Made by a program: the position numbers and the translations under genes
Notes under the pieces: model-generated
The model's database searches: none
Seen by the model: only the letters and a program-made list of their open reading frames with translations
Told to the model about the DNA's origin: nothing
Shown here: positions 9,422 to 17,774 of the stretch, one piece after another
Layout of the letters: every line of letters starts with the position of its first letter
How positions within the stretch are numbered: position 1 is the stretch's first letter
Origin: JBJXGC01 sp046154545
GTDB lineage: Bacteria; Chloroflexota; Dehalococcoidia; Tepidiformales; Tepidiformaceae
Length of the DNA: 51,706 nt
Direction: 5' to 3'
NCBI GenBank assembly: GCA_046154545.1
Contig: JBJXGC010000175.1
Span: forward strand, 1 to 51,706

Positions 9422-10348
9422 TCATCGTCCGAAGACGTTTCGATAGTAATCGCGGTTCCAGTAGTACGACAGGATGCCAGATCCCGTGTACTGACCATCG
9501 TTTATCGTGAAGTCCGCGTAGCAGTCGTTGTTCCAGACGGAACCATGGTCCGTCATGTGAGCACAGAACGATGTTCCCTCTACGCGCGTCAATCGTGTTT
9601 CAGAATCGATGATGTTCATCACCACACCCTCCTGCACGCCGTTACGGCCGTATCTTGGTGTGACCTCTAAACCGCTGATAGGAGACATCTTCTTGCCGTC
9701 CCAGATGAATCCGTAGGGGAAGACCCCACCGTCGAGCGCGACTCCGGAAAACGCATGAAATGCGAAGTCGGTCCCGCATTGCCCCGCCATGTACTTGCTC
9801 TTGTAGAGCGGTTCCCACACACGCGGCCCCCACGAATGGTCGGCATCACCCGTGTGGTTCAGGTCGTATCGCGTGCCGTCGAGGACCATGGTGCCAGTCG
9901 CCTTCCACGGCCGGTGGTAGCGATCACCCGCGAGGTACTTGGGCGTTTCAAACGTGTTGTCGATATAGTGCCACGCGCCCGCGAAGAAGTCGGCGTCGAT
10001 CTCCGCGTCCATGCGTTTACCATCGTGGATCGATATGTGCCAGCGCCTGAGTGCATCCACCCGCTTATAGTGCGCCACATCGCCGATCTTCAGATCGTCC
10101 CAGTCAGACTCCGGGATCGGGATCTGCGTCGAGAAATGGTAGAGCGGCGCGTTGGGCTCGTTGCCGATGCCCTTCACGAGGTAGAACGAGAACGAGGCGG
10201 TGGGGTTCGCAACATTCGGCATGTAGCTGTAGTAGAATGCCCCGCCCATCTTGTGTTCAGGCATCTGGAAGCAGTACCACATGCTTTCGCGCCAGAGGGA
10301 GTTGTCGGTGTGGACGTGGCGAAGTTCGTCTGCGGCGCTTATTACCAA
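9422..10348 (-). CDS. DUF7064/DUF7065-type (AttH/CrtC-like fold) protein, copy B
   Basis: This 308-residue paralogue of copy A lies 19 nt upstream of it in the same operon. The opening residues (SAADELRH) are identical to copy A, as are the WRES pattern, PEHKMGG and the DRYHRPW and DHSWG motifs (170-174). The remaining sequence is much diverged, so the duplication is old. The start is TTG 10348 with GAGGACG upstream; no ATG lies near it in frame. The pair A+B mirrors the pair of dikinases downstream. Function is not known. Confidence 0.77.
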   Translation of the reverse strand: MVISAADELRHVHTDNSLWRESMWYCFQMPEHKMGGAFYYSYMPNVANPTASFSFYLVKGIGNEPNAPLYHFSTQIPIPESDWDDLKIGDVAHYKRVDALRRWHISIHDGKRMDAEIDADFFAGAWHYIDNTFETPKYLAGDRYHRPWKATGTMVLDGTRYDLNHTGDADHSWGPRVWEPLYKSKYMAGQCGTDFAFHAFSGVALDGGVFPYGFIWDGKKMSPISGLEVTPRYGRNGVQEGVVMNIIDSETRLTRVEGTSFCAHMTDHGSVWNNDCYADFTINDGQYTGSGILSYYWNRDYYRNVFGR

Positions 10349-10569
10349 GTTTTGTCGTCCTCTTCTGGTTGTCGTTTCGCGGCGGAAATTCCGATGGCCG
10401 CGTCACCATCCCCGGGTGTATGGAGCCGACCGCATCATACGCCAGCTGAAGCGGCTGCCACGGATGGGTGATCAGCACACGGCGAAATGGGCGCCGCTGC
10501 TTCGCTGGCGGATGACGGGGAGGGTCCGGCCGGCCGCCAACTGCTCGTCGCACAGGTGGCGCCGCGAAG

Positions 10570-12297
10570 CTACTTGTCGAGCCAGGTGGATGCGAACATC
10601 CAGCCCTGGTATCCGGGGATGACGACGAAGTCCTTCACATAGCTTCGTATCACGTTCTGGAACGTGTACGAGACCGTCCAGATCTGGGGGCTGAGCTCCA
10701 ACAGCTTGTTTTGAAGGTCGTCGGTAACGGCCTTCCGCTCTTGCGTATTGAAGATGGTCCGTTGCTTCTCACACAAGGCGTCGATGGCCGGGTCGGAAAA
10801 CTTCCCAAAGTTGACGCTGCCCTTGCTGTGGTTCGCACCGTAGAGCGGTTGGTCCGGATCAGCTGCTTCGGTCATCGCCGCTGTGATGACTTCGAAGTTG
10901 CCCTGAATCCGTGCAGTGAGCCACTCGTTGATCGTCACCTCCTGGAACTTCACATCGACGCCGAGGTCCTTCCAGTTCTGTTGCATGATCTGGGACAAGG
11001 GGTTCGCCGGCGACGTAACCATCGTGAACGAGAAGCCGCTGCCCTTACCCGCGGCACTAAGCAGCGCTTTCGCGTCCTTGATGTCCTGGGTTTTGTCCTG
11101 ACGGTAGCCGGGAAGCTTCGAAAGCTGGTCTTTGGTGAAGCCATACGGCTGGATGACCTGAGGGATCACGGCCATGCCCTGGTAGTTGCCCCCGCTCGAT
11201 GCGTCGTACGCATCGCGGTCGGTCGCGAGGTGGAGCGCTTTCCGCACGCGGGGATCGCCGAACGGAGGCTTCAACGTGTTGAAGTGAGTCGTGGTGCGCC
11301 CAACAAGCTGCTTGGCCTCGGCCCGCATTTTGTCGCCGAGCTGGTCCTTGTAGGTCTTAGCGTCCGCTACGAGGGTACCCATGCCCCACCCGGCATTCAT
11401 GTCCACCTGACCCGCGACGAAGGCCGCCTGGCGCTGCGCGGCGTCTGTGATCTGCGTGATGTCAATGCCGTCGAGATAAGGAAGCCCCGCCTGCCAGTAG
11501 CTGGGATTCCTGGTGACCTTCGCGGCCGTGGGGTCGAAGCCGGCGGGCACGAAGGCACCGGTGCCGATCATGTTCGCGTGCTGCTTGAGGCCTGCGTCGC
11601 CGAACTTGTCCACTGCCTCCTTCGAGACCATCAGCGTGTTATCTTCCGCGATGTTCGTCACCAGCGGCGAGAACGGCGACTTCGTGGTGATTTTGAGGGT
11701 ACTCGCATCGACAGCTTCATACTTGTCAATCGCTGAGAACCGGCTCCCGAAAATGAACTCGGGGTTCGACTGCCCGAAGCGTTGGAGCCCGAAGGCGGCA
11801 TCCTGGGCGTTGAACGCCCGTCCGTTTAACGGCGGCACGTTCTGCCACTTCACCCCCGGCTTCAATTTGTAGATCAGCGTGAGCTGATCGACCTGCTCCG
11901 GCAGACCGGCGAGCATCGCCTCGACTTTGAAACCCGTCGAGGTTCGATTGAGGTTCTCGTAGACCATCGCCATCCCGCCGTAAAACGAGCCGGCATGGCC
12001 GGTAATGGCGGGGTCGTACACATCGCTCCCGATAAAGTCCATCATCTTGAGCGTGCCGCCCTTTTTGGCCTGCGACGTTGTTGAGGCGGCGGTAGTGGTC
12101 GCGCCAGCAGTGGCTGCGCCGGCGGGCGTGGCTGATCCGGCAGCTGTCGTCGAGGTTGAGGTGGAGCTGTCGTCGCCGCAGCCGACGAGACCTAGCGCGG
12201 CCAGCCCGGCCGAGGCCGCCGCGCTGCCGGTGACGAACCGCCGCCGGCCAATCCGGTACCTTGCGAGAGCCCTGCGGTTGTCCCAATAGTTGCTCAT
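10570..12297 (-). CDS. ABC transporter substrate-binding lipoprotein, family 5 (peptide/nickel/opine type)
   Basis: This 575-residue solute receptor has a twin-arginine-like N-terminus (GRRRFVTG, residues 17-24), a hydrophobic stretch and a lipobox LVGC with Cys40. It is probably a Tat-exported lipoprotein held at the outer face of the membrane. A Ser/Thr/Ala-rich linker (about 42-75) precedes the family 5 domain. It is the first gene of the minus-strand operon and is separated by 221 nt from the next gene. The permeases at the left edge are of the matching type, so this is their likely receptor. Family 5 receptors bind peptides, opines, sugars or other ligands, and nothing visible fixes the ligand here. 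Confidence 0.93.
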   Translation of the reverse strand: MSNYWDNRRALARYRIGRRRFVTGSAAASAGLAALGLVGCGDDSSTSTSTTAAGSATPAGAATAGATTTAASTTSQAKKGGTLKMMDFIGSDVYDPAITGHAGSFYGGMAMVYENLNRTSTGFKVEAMLAGLPEQVDQLTLIYKLKPGVKWQNVPPLNGRAFNAQDAAFGLQRFGQSNPEFIFGSRFSAIDKYEAVDASTLKITTKSPFSPLVTNIAEDNTLMVSKEAVDKFGDAGLKQHANMIGTGAFVPAGFDPTAAKVTRNPSYWQAGLPYLDGIDITQITDAAQRQAAFVAGQVDMNAGWGMGTLVADAKTYKDQLGDKMRAEAKQLVGRTTTHFNTLKPPFGDPRVRKALHLATDRDAYDASSGGNYQGMAVIPQVIQPYGFTKDQLSKLPGYRQDKTQDIKDAKALLSAAGKGSGFSFTMVTSPANPLSQIMQQNWKDLGVDVKFQEVTINEWLTARIQGNFEVITAAMTEAADPDQPLYGANHSKGSVNFGKFSDPAIDALCEKQRTIFNTQERKAVTDDLQNKLLELSPQIWTVSYTFQNVIRSYVKDFVVIPGYQGWMFASTWLDK

Positions 12298-12324
12298 TTC
12301 GATCCTTCCCTCCGGAGGTGGCGT

Positions 12325-12353
12325 ATCTTGGCCGACGTTTGTGACCTTGTCAA
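12325..12353 (-). promoter_or_regulatory. Promoter of the substrate-binding/dikinase operon
   Basis: On the minus strand TTGACA (12353-12348) is followed after 17 nt by CAAGAT (12330-12325), about 30 nt before the ATG at 12297, and GGAGGGAAGG lies between. The -35 box is perfect and the -10 is moderate. The 309-bp space between this operon and the halogenase-like gene (12298-12606) otherwise holds the direct repeats listed next and the ribosome-binding site of the halogenase-like gene. I see no clear plus-strand promoter in it. Confidence 0.6.
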
Positions 12354-12384
12354 CTCATTCTTGAGCATTCAGACTCATCCTTGA
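12353..12384 (-). repeat. Two 12-bp direct repeats, 20-bp period, abutting the -35 box
   Basis: On the minus strand TCAAGGATGAGT (12384-12373) and TCAAGAATGAGT (12364-12353) differ at one base and start 20 bp apart, two helical turns. The second overlaps the first base of the TTGACA box. This spacing and position are typical of binding sites for a dimeric activator or repressor. The nearby IclR regulator is the obvious candidate, but this is inference. Confidence 0.55.
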
Positions 12385-12591
12385 AGATACGGTTCGCGTG
12401 GCGTCGTGCTGTTCGCTCACGGGACGCACCAATCGCGAGAACGCTCGAGGGCTGCGATGGTCCGACACATTCGAGTTGGCGAGTTTGCCAGGCGCGGGCG
12501 GCTGCAGCGGCCACCGATCGCGCACACTCAGTCGGGGTCGTGGCACCGGGCTGTTCACTCGCAAGCGACCGATCTTCGATTCGCCCACCCT

Positions 12592-12600
12592 TAAGGAGGT
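12592..12600 (+). promoter_or_regulatory. Strong ribosome-binding site of the halogenase-like gene
   Basis: TAAGGAGGT is fully complementary to the 16S rRNA 3' end and lies 6 nt before the GTG at 12607, which fixes that start. Confidence 0.8.
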
Positions 12601-12606
12601 CCGACC

Positions 12607-14262
12607 GTGACTGAGCCGGATGCCGATGTCGTGGTTATTGGCGGTGGTCCCAGCGGAAGCACCGCCGCCACCATGCTGGCGCGCAAAGGGTGGCGCGTGC
12701 GCCTCTTTGAGCGGGAACACTTCCCCCGCGAGCACATCGGCGAGTCTCTCCTGCCGGCGAGCATCCCGATTCTCCAGGATCTCGGAGTCTTACCGGCGAT
12801 CGAGGCGGCCGGGTTTCTCCATAAGTGGGGTGCAACGATGGTCTGGGGCGCCTCGCGTGAACCCTGGAGCTGGTACTTCCGCGAGGGCTTTGCAGGTAAC
12901 CCGCACTCCTTCCAGGTCTGGCGGCCGCAATTCGACCAGATTTTGCTCGAAAACAGCCGGGCGCATGGGGTCGAGGTCTTCGAAGGACACCGCGTGCTGG
13001 ATGTGCTGTTCGAAGGTGAACGAGCGGCTGGTGTTCGCGTCGTTGCCGATGGCCGCGAGCAAACGGTGCTTGCCCGCTTCATCGTCGATGCCAGCGGACT
13101 GGAAGGCCTGCTTGGGCGGAAACTGGCCCTGCGCCAGCCCGACGAGCAGTTTCGCAACCTCGCCATATTTGCTTACTTCACCGGCGCCGAGCGGCTGCCC
13201 CCGCCGGATGAGACGAACATCTTCATCGAGTCTTATAGCGACGGCTGGACATGGATGATCCCGCTCCATACCGGCTGGATGAGCGTCGGATTTGTGATGG
13301 ATAGCAAGGCGGGACAGGAGTTGATACGGAGCAAAGGCATCGAGGCCGCCTACCAGGACCAGTTGGCACGTTCCACCAATGCCGCGCGAATGCTGCGCAA
13401 CGGGATGATGGTGTCCGGCCCGAAGGTGATCCGCGACTGGTCGTACCTCTCGACCGAGGTCGGAGGCGACGGCTATGCCCTGGTAGGGGATGCCGCCTGT
13501 TTCATCGACCCACTGTTTTCGACCGGCGTCCACGTTGCGCTCACCGCCGGCGTCCTCGGCGCCGCGTATGTGACCACCGCCTTGAAGGACCCCGGCATGC
13601 GTGAGGCCACCGCCCGCGCCTACAAGGAGGTGTACTACCAGCATTACCAGCTCTTCCGCGAACTTGCCCGGCTTTTCTACGCAAGCAACCGCACTATCGA
13701 ATCCTACTTCTGGGAGATGAGGCGGGTCCTTGGCGCGGAAGGCGACACGACGCCCCGGGCAGCATTCATCCGTGCCGCCGCAGGCCAGCCGCCCCAGGGC
13801 TACGAGCGCGTCGTTATCGAGCGCGGCGATGCGCCGCCCGAGTTTATCAACGATCTCCATGCTGCCGAAGGGGCGAGGGCCGCGAGGCAGCAGTCCCTCG
13901 CGGCCATACCGCCAAAGGCGAGAGCAGGCACACTCCTGGCCCTCGTGCCCGTTCTCGCCCCCGGCGCACGTGTCGAGCGAATGCCGGTGCTGACTGACGG
14001 GGAGTTCGTCTGGCGGTTCGTTATCACTACGCCCCAGCGCATCGATCACCCGCCCATCAGCCCGGTAGTTGCCGAACTCATCAAGGCGATCGACGGCCAG
14101 TCGACCGTCGCGGCGATTCTTGAACAGAAGGCCGTCGGCCTCGACGAGGCAACGTCTGGACGGCTCGCCGAAGCGGCATTCAGGACGATCGAGATCCTCT
14201 ACATAGACGGAATCATCGCAGAACTTCGCGGACTGTCCCCGGGGAAAGCGCGTGGACGTTGA
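12607..14262 (+). CDS. FAD-dependent oxidoreductase, tryptophan-halogenase-like
   Basis: This 551-residue flavoprotein has an N-terminal GGGPSG FAD motif (12-17), an FPREHIGESLLP segment (39-50), an FAD-contacting DASG (161-164), and a W-T-W-M-I-P motif at 214-219. The last matches the WxWxIP signature of flavin-dependent halogenases. Related family members also act as hydroxylases or geranylgeranyl-reductase-like enzymes, and I could not confirm a catalytic halogenase lysine. The C-terminal 90 residues (about 460-551) look like a separate small winged-helix/PqqD-like domain. It is transcribed away from the dikinase operon with a shared intergenic region, so co-regulation is likely. A free reduced flavin supplier would be needed and none is encoded next to it. 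Confidence 0.85.
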   Translation: MTEPDADVVVIGGGPSGSTAATMLARKGWRVRLFEREHFPREHIGESLLPASIPILQDLGVLPAIEAAGFLHKWGATMVWGASREPWSWYFREGFAGNPHSFQVWRPQFDQILLENSRAHGVEVFEGHRVLDVLFEGERAAGVRVVADGREQTVLARFIVDASGLEGLLGRKLALRQPDEQFRNLAIFAYFTGAERLPPPDETNIFIESYSDGWTWMIPLHTGWMSVGFVMDSKAGQELIRSKGIEAAYQDQLARSTNAARMLRNGMMVSGPKVIRDWSYLSTEVGGDGYALVGDAACFIDPLFSTGVHVALTAGVLGAAYVTTALKDPGMREATARAYKEVYYQHYQLFRELARLFYASNRTIESYFWEMRRVLGAEGDTTPRAAFIRAAAGQPPQGYERVVIERGDAPPEFINDLHAAEGARAARQQSLAAIPPKARAGTLLALVPVLAPGARVERMPVLTDGEFVWRFVITTPQRIDHPPISPVVAELIKAIDGQSTVAAILEQKAVGLDEATSGRLAEAAFRTIEILYIDGIIAELRGLSPGKARGR

Positions 14263-14862
14263 TGTGCTCTGACCGCGATACGGACCGCGCACGTTGCTGG
14301 AAAGCGAGCGTGACAAGGCAATCCGCAACGTTCTGCCACGCGCAGACCCGTTTCGAAGAGAAGGGCGATGAGGCGCGATCGCGTGCGTCAGCTCATCCCC
14401 TCCGCGCACCGGCAACACGGCGAGGAGTCCGGACATCCTCTTCGGCGGCCCAAGCGTGGAAGGCACTGATACTCGCCCGACGGTTGCGTACGGACCCGGG
14501 TTTTGTTCGCGCGGGCGTGAAGGTCGGCAAAGGAACGCGCGGATCTCGTCAGGCCCCAAGAGCCGACAGCTGCCGGAATCGGCGACCATGGGAGAACTTC
14601 TGGAGGAGAGCGAGTGCCTCCGAGTAGGTGGAGATCGTGGACCGTGACCGCCCCCGGCCGCGAGGGGTAACGACGCGATCGCCCGGTCATCAGCGAGTAA
14701 TTCGACCCTGGTCACCGTGAGTCTTGCCGTCTGGGCGCACCAAAATTAGGTGAACACCGACCAAGCTAGACCTCCCATGGCTCTCGCGCACAGGGCACGG
14801 ACCCTCCGCGGCCGCGGAACGGTTTCTGAATCTACGAAGAGCGGCTACGGGCGGGGTGGATT
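14263..14862 (+). other. 600-bp region without a recognised gene
   Basis: No reading frame here shows family resemblance, a ribosome-binding site and sustained codon bias together. The region separates the accessory cluster from tRNA-Pro. It contains a CCGCGGCCGCGG palindrome near 14807-14820, but no clear terminator T-tract. It may be a decayed gene or a junction of the accessory block. Confidence 0.4.
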
Positions 14863-14939
14863 TGGTCGGGGCGCCGCGATTTGAACGCGGGACCTCCTGA
14901 ACCCCATTCAGGTGCGCTACCAGGCTGCGCTACGCCCCG
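14863..14939 (-). tRNA. tRNA-Pro (anticodon GGG)
   Basis: The minus strand folds as a standard 77-nt tRNA. The acceptor stem CGGGGCG pairs with CGCCCCG, followed by discriminator A and an encoded CCA (14865-14863). The D arm is AGCGCAGCCTGGTAGCGC, the anticodon stem CCTGA/TCAGG has loop ATGGGGT, and the T arm is CGCGGGTTCAAATCGCG-like. The anticodon GGG lies at 14905-14903 and reads CCC (and CCU by wobble) proline codons. It matches the typical bacterial proline tRNA pattern. A promoter lies directly upstream. Confidence 0.95.
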
Positions 14940-14973
14940 ACTCGAGTCCCCGCCACAGCGGAGAGCACTCCTG

Positions 14974-15002
14974 ATTGTGCGGTTCGCCCTGCTCCGGGTC
15001 AA
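14974..15002 (-). promoter_or_regulatory. Promoter of tRNA-Pro
   Basis: On the minus strand TTGACC (15002-14997) and CACAAT (14979-14974) are separated by exactly 17 nt, ending 34 nt before the tRNA 5' end. Confidence 0.6.
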
Positions 15003-15044
15003 AAGACGATGGCGGGGCCGGTGGCGGACGCCCACAATGGCGGG

Positions 15045-16121
15045 ATGGTGGCGATCGCGGTCATTGGGGGAGGGGTCTCGGGCCTGGTCGCGGCCTGGGC
15101 GGCCCGACGCCACGGCTGCGACGCGGTCGTCTTCGAAGCCGGCCCGCGCCTCGGCGGCAGGGCCGTAACCGCGAGCCATGGCCAGGCGCTGTTCGATACC
15201 GGCGCCCAGTTCTTCCGGACGGAGGGCGGCGCGGCCGAAGAACTCATCCTCCACCAGCTCGACCCGGGCGACCTTCTCGACATCCGCGCGGAGGTCCGCC
15301 CGTTCGTGACCGGCGGGGCGGTCGGTGACGGGGACCCTGCCCAGAACGCGCTGCCAAAATGGGTCTACCGGCGGGGGATCGGGCAGCTGGCCTCGGTACT
15401 GGCGCGGGCTTCGGGCGCCACGATCCATCTCGGCTGGCGCTGCGATCGCCTCGTCCGTGCTGGCGAGACCTGGACGGTGGAGGGCGCCGCCGGCCGGGCA
15501 GGGCCTTTCGAGGCGGTCGTGGTCACGCCGCCGCCGCCCGTCCTGTGCCCGATCCTCGAACGTTCCACCTTCGACCGGGGTGCGCGGGAGGCGCTGCTGC
15601 AGGCGCTGGAAAGCGCGCGCTACCGTCCCATCATCTCCGTGACGTCCGGATTCCACGAGCCATTTCGCGGGCCGGACGGGGCCTACGCCCTGGTGAACAT
15701 CGACCGCGGCCACGCCATCAGCTGGTTGGCCTTCGAGCACGAGAAACCGGGCTACGTGCCGGCCGGTCACGGCGTCATCACGGCCCAGATGGGCGCCGAC
15801 TGGAGCCGCCCGCGAATGACCCTGGGCGACGAATCGCTGGCGCGGGAGGCCTTTGCCCAGGTGCAGGGCCTGCTCGGAGACGAGCTGCCGCGCCAGGCCT
15901 GGACGCACGTCACCCGCTGGCCCGCTGCCCTCCCGGATGTCCTCGTCCCAGCCGAGCGGCTGCAGGCGGCTGAACATCTCGGGCTGTTCGCGGCCGGCGA
16001 CTGCACGGCCGGCGGCCGCGTTCACCTCGCCGTCGAAAGCGGAATGGTCGCCGGTGAGCGGCTGGGATCGTGGCTGTCCTCCCGGACTCGGGACGGTGCG
16101 GCGCGCGGTCCGGTCAGGTGA
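15045..16121 (+). CDS. Renalase-like FAD-dependent amine oxidase/oxidoreductase
   Basis: This is a protein of about 358 residues with an N-terminal Rossmann fold (IAVIGGGVSGLVAAW) and an acidic strand end (VVFEAGPRLGGRA) typical of the amine oxidase/renalase group. It has a C-terminal FAD-closing motif (LFAADC-like: GLFAAGDCTAGGRVHLAVESG). I prefer ATG 15045 over ATG 15009 because the family begins directly with the beta strand, and CACAAT lies 6 nt before it, like the leaderless starts elsewhere in this window. The substrate is unknown. Its 3' end overlaps the convergent gene by 8 nt. Confidence 0.85.
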   Translation: MVAIAVIGGGVSGLVAAWAARRHGCDAVVFEAGPRLGGRAVTASHGQALFDTGAQFFRTEGGAAEELILHQLDPGDLLDIRAEVRPFVTGGAVGDGDPAQNALPKWVYRRGIGQLASVLARASGATIHLGWRCDRLVRAGETWTVEGAAGRAGPFEAVVVTPPPPVLCPILERSTFDRGAREALLQALESARYRPIISVTSGFHEPFRGPDGAYALVNIDRGHAISWLAFEHEKPGYVPAGHGVITAQMGADWSRPRMTLGDESLAREAFAQVQGLLGDELPRQAWTHVTRWPAALPDVLVPAERLQAAEHLGLFAAGDCTAGGRVHLAVESGMVAGERLGSWLSSRTRDGAARGPVR

Positions 16122-16815
16122 TGCTCTGTTGCGTCTCGGGCGCGGACAGGGTGAGCGTCCCCTCTTCGTAGCAGGCCGAGATCGTGTTGAGGTTGCGGAA
16201 CGTGCGCCAGAGGTGGGTCCGCGCGAGCGTGGACGGCGTGTCGAGTTCGCCGTTCTTCGAAAGGAAGGCCTCCGTTGGCCGCGCCTCCGGTGTGTATTCG
16301 ATGAGCTGCACGTCCGCACCCTCGGCGGCGAAACCGAGCCAGGCGTCCCAGCGCAGCATCGCGGGGTCGACGGCGCGGAGGGCGGGGAGGGTCAGCGTGG
16401 CGAGCAGCGAGTCGCCGTCCGCCACCGTCGCCTCAACTACCTGCCCCGTGCGTGTGAGCGTGACCCGTCCCGCCCGGAACGGTGACCCGAAGGCCGCCGC
16501 CACCGCGGCGACCGGGCCATCGACGATCGCGTCGGTGAGCACGTTCCTCGGCAGCATGCGAAAACGGCCGCCGGTGAGGAGGGCCGCGAGCTTGATCGGG
16601 CCGGCCGGGCTCGCGGCGGCGTCGAGGATGAACAGGCGGGCGTAGCAGGGCACCGGGCGGGCGGCGTCGGCCGGCAGATGCGCCAACGCCGCTGGTTGGC
16701 TGACTTCGAAGGTGAGCTGCGCCCAGCGGGCATCCGAAAACGTCCAGGGGGCGCGTTCGCCGCTGAGTGGCGCGGCCTCGATGCCGGTCCGTTCGAGTAA
16801 CCCACGGTCTGGCAT
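16114..16815 (-). CDS. Acetoacetate decarboxylase-like fold protein
   Basis: This 233-residue protein has no signal peptide. The arrangement resembles the acetoacetate decarboxylase superfamily: an N-terminal strand-rich part, a central PCYARLFILDAAASPAGP segment, and RMLPRNVLTDAIVDG followed by VAAAFGSPFRAG. The resemblance is at the pattern level only, and I see no certain catalytic lysine. AAGGAG precedes the ATG at 16815. It lies 2 nt downstream of the DegV gene on the same strand, so the two form an operon. An alternative is a lineage-specific protein of unknown role. Confidence 0.7.
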   Translation of the reverse strand: MPDRGLLERTGIEAAPLSGERAPWTFSDARWAQLTFEVSQPAALAHLPADAARPVPCYARLFILDAAASPAGPIKLAALLTGGRFRMLPRNVLTDAIVDGPVAAVAAAFGSPFRAGRVTLTRTGQVVEATVADGDSLLATLTLPALRAVDPAMLRWDAWLGFAAEGADVQLIEYTPEARPTEAFLSKNGELDTPSTLARTHLWRTFRNLNTISACYEEGTLTLSAPETQQSIT

Positions 16816-16817
16816 AG

Positions 16818-17669
16818 CTACTCCTTGGGGGGCATCGGCGCGACGCCGATGCCGACGGCGCCCGGGCCGAACTGGGAACCCATGGTTGCGCTGAGTTCGG
16901 TGATGATGAGGTCTGCCACGTCCCAGCGGGCGCGGGCGGCGAGGGCCACTCGCGCCGCGAGTGCTGGGTCAGCGGCATGGTCGATGGTCACGATCAGCGG
17001 GTTCCCCGCCGCCACGCGAGCGCCCGCCCGTTCAACTGCCATCTCGATGGCCGCGGCATGGCTGTCGCAGACGCCGGCGCCCGTGACCCGCGAGCCGGCC
17101 CGGACAACGGGGAAGCGGCCGTCGAGCTCTCCGAGCTTCTCCTCAATGAGGGCGAGGCGGCCGGAGCGTTCGAGCCAGTCGAGGCTGGCGGGGACGAACA
17201 GTGTGTCGCACTCGGGGCCGGCGGCGTCGATCGCCTCGCTCACACGGGCGCCGCTCCAGCCGCGTTCGATGCCCACGGCGAGGGAGACGAGCAGGGAGCA
17301 GAGGCCGGCGGACGAGACGCCGGGGTTGATCACCTTTATCGGGGCGTCGTCGAAGGAAAGCATGGCGGCTATCGCCGTCGTGAAGCTCGGATTGACGTCG
17401 AACGGGGCGACCACGCAGACGGGCTCGAACCCGGCGTCGAGGGCACCTGCGAACAGCTCGCGGAACGAGGCTTCGGAGGTGCCGAAGGGGGAAGGCGCTT
17501 CAGCAGCATCCCGCATCCGTTCGTAAAACGCGTCGCCGCTGACGGCGCCGTCTTCGAAGACGTGGTCCTGGAGGGCGTATTTCGCCTTCGCCACAAGGAT
17601 GCCGTGGCGCGCGGCAACGCTCGCCGGGAGATCGGCCGTCGTATCGGTGACGAGGACAACGCGGGCCAT
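16818..17669 (-). CDS. DegV family fatty-acid-binding protein
   Basis: This 283-residue protein starts with VLVTDTTADLPASVAARHGI, the hallmark N-terminus of DegV proteins. It has a FGTSEASF segment (a TSQPS-like ligand site) and a C-terminal domain with ITELSATMGSQFGPGAVGIG. The family binds a fatty acid between its two domains and, in Firmicutes, hands it to fatty acid kinase. I place the start at ATG 17669, preceded by CCGGAGG; the frame stays open 44 codons further upstream without support. It is divergent from the luciferase-like gene. Confidence 0.92.
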   Translation of the reverse strand: MARVVLVTDTTADLPASVAARHGILVAKAKYALQDHVFEDGAVSGDAFYERMRDAAEAPSPFGTSEASFRELFAGALDAGFEPVCVVAPFDVNPSFTTAIAAMLSFDDAPIKVINPGVSSAGLCSLLVSLAVGIERGWSGARVSEAIDAAGPECDTLFVPASLDWLERSGRLALIEEKLGELDGRFPVVRAGSRVTGAGVCDSHAAAIEMAVERAGARVAAGNPLIVTIDHAADPALAARVALAARARWDVADLIITELSATMGSQFGPGAVGIGVAPMPPKE

Positions 17670-17724
17670 CCCTGCCTCCGGGAAGTTCGGCCGGATCCTA
17701 ACCTTTCGCCTCAGGCTTAGGAAG

Positions 17725-17753
17725 TTGACAGCCCCGGGCACGTTCGCCAATGT
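17725..17753 (+). promoter_or_regulatory. Candidate promoter of the luciferase-like monooxygenase gene
   Basis: TTGACA (17725-17730) and a weak CAATGT (17748-17753) are 17 nt apart, ending 21 nt before ATG 17775, with GAGG in between. Confidence 0.4.
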
Positions 17754-17774
17754 GCGGGTGACGAGGTTGGCCCG

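Noticed and set aside
12790..14715. 641-codon minus-strand open frame opposite the halogenase-like gene
   Set aside because: The plus-strand gene has clear FAD motifs and a strong ribosome-binding site; the antisense frame shows no domain.
14832..16319. 495-codon minus-strand open frame across tRNA-Pro and the renalase-like gene
   Set aside because: It runs through a functional tRNA and opposite a recognised flavoprotein gene; composition is Arg/Gly/Pro-rich noise.
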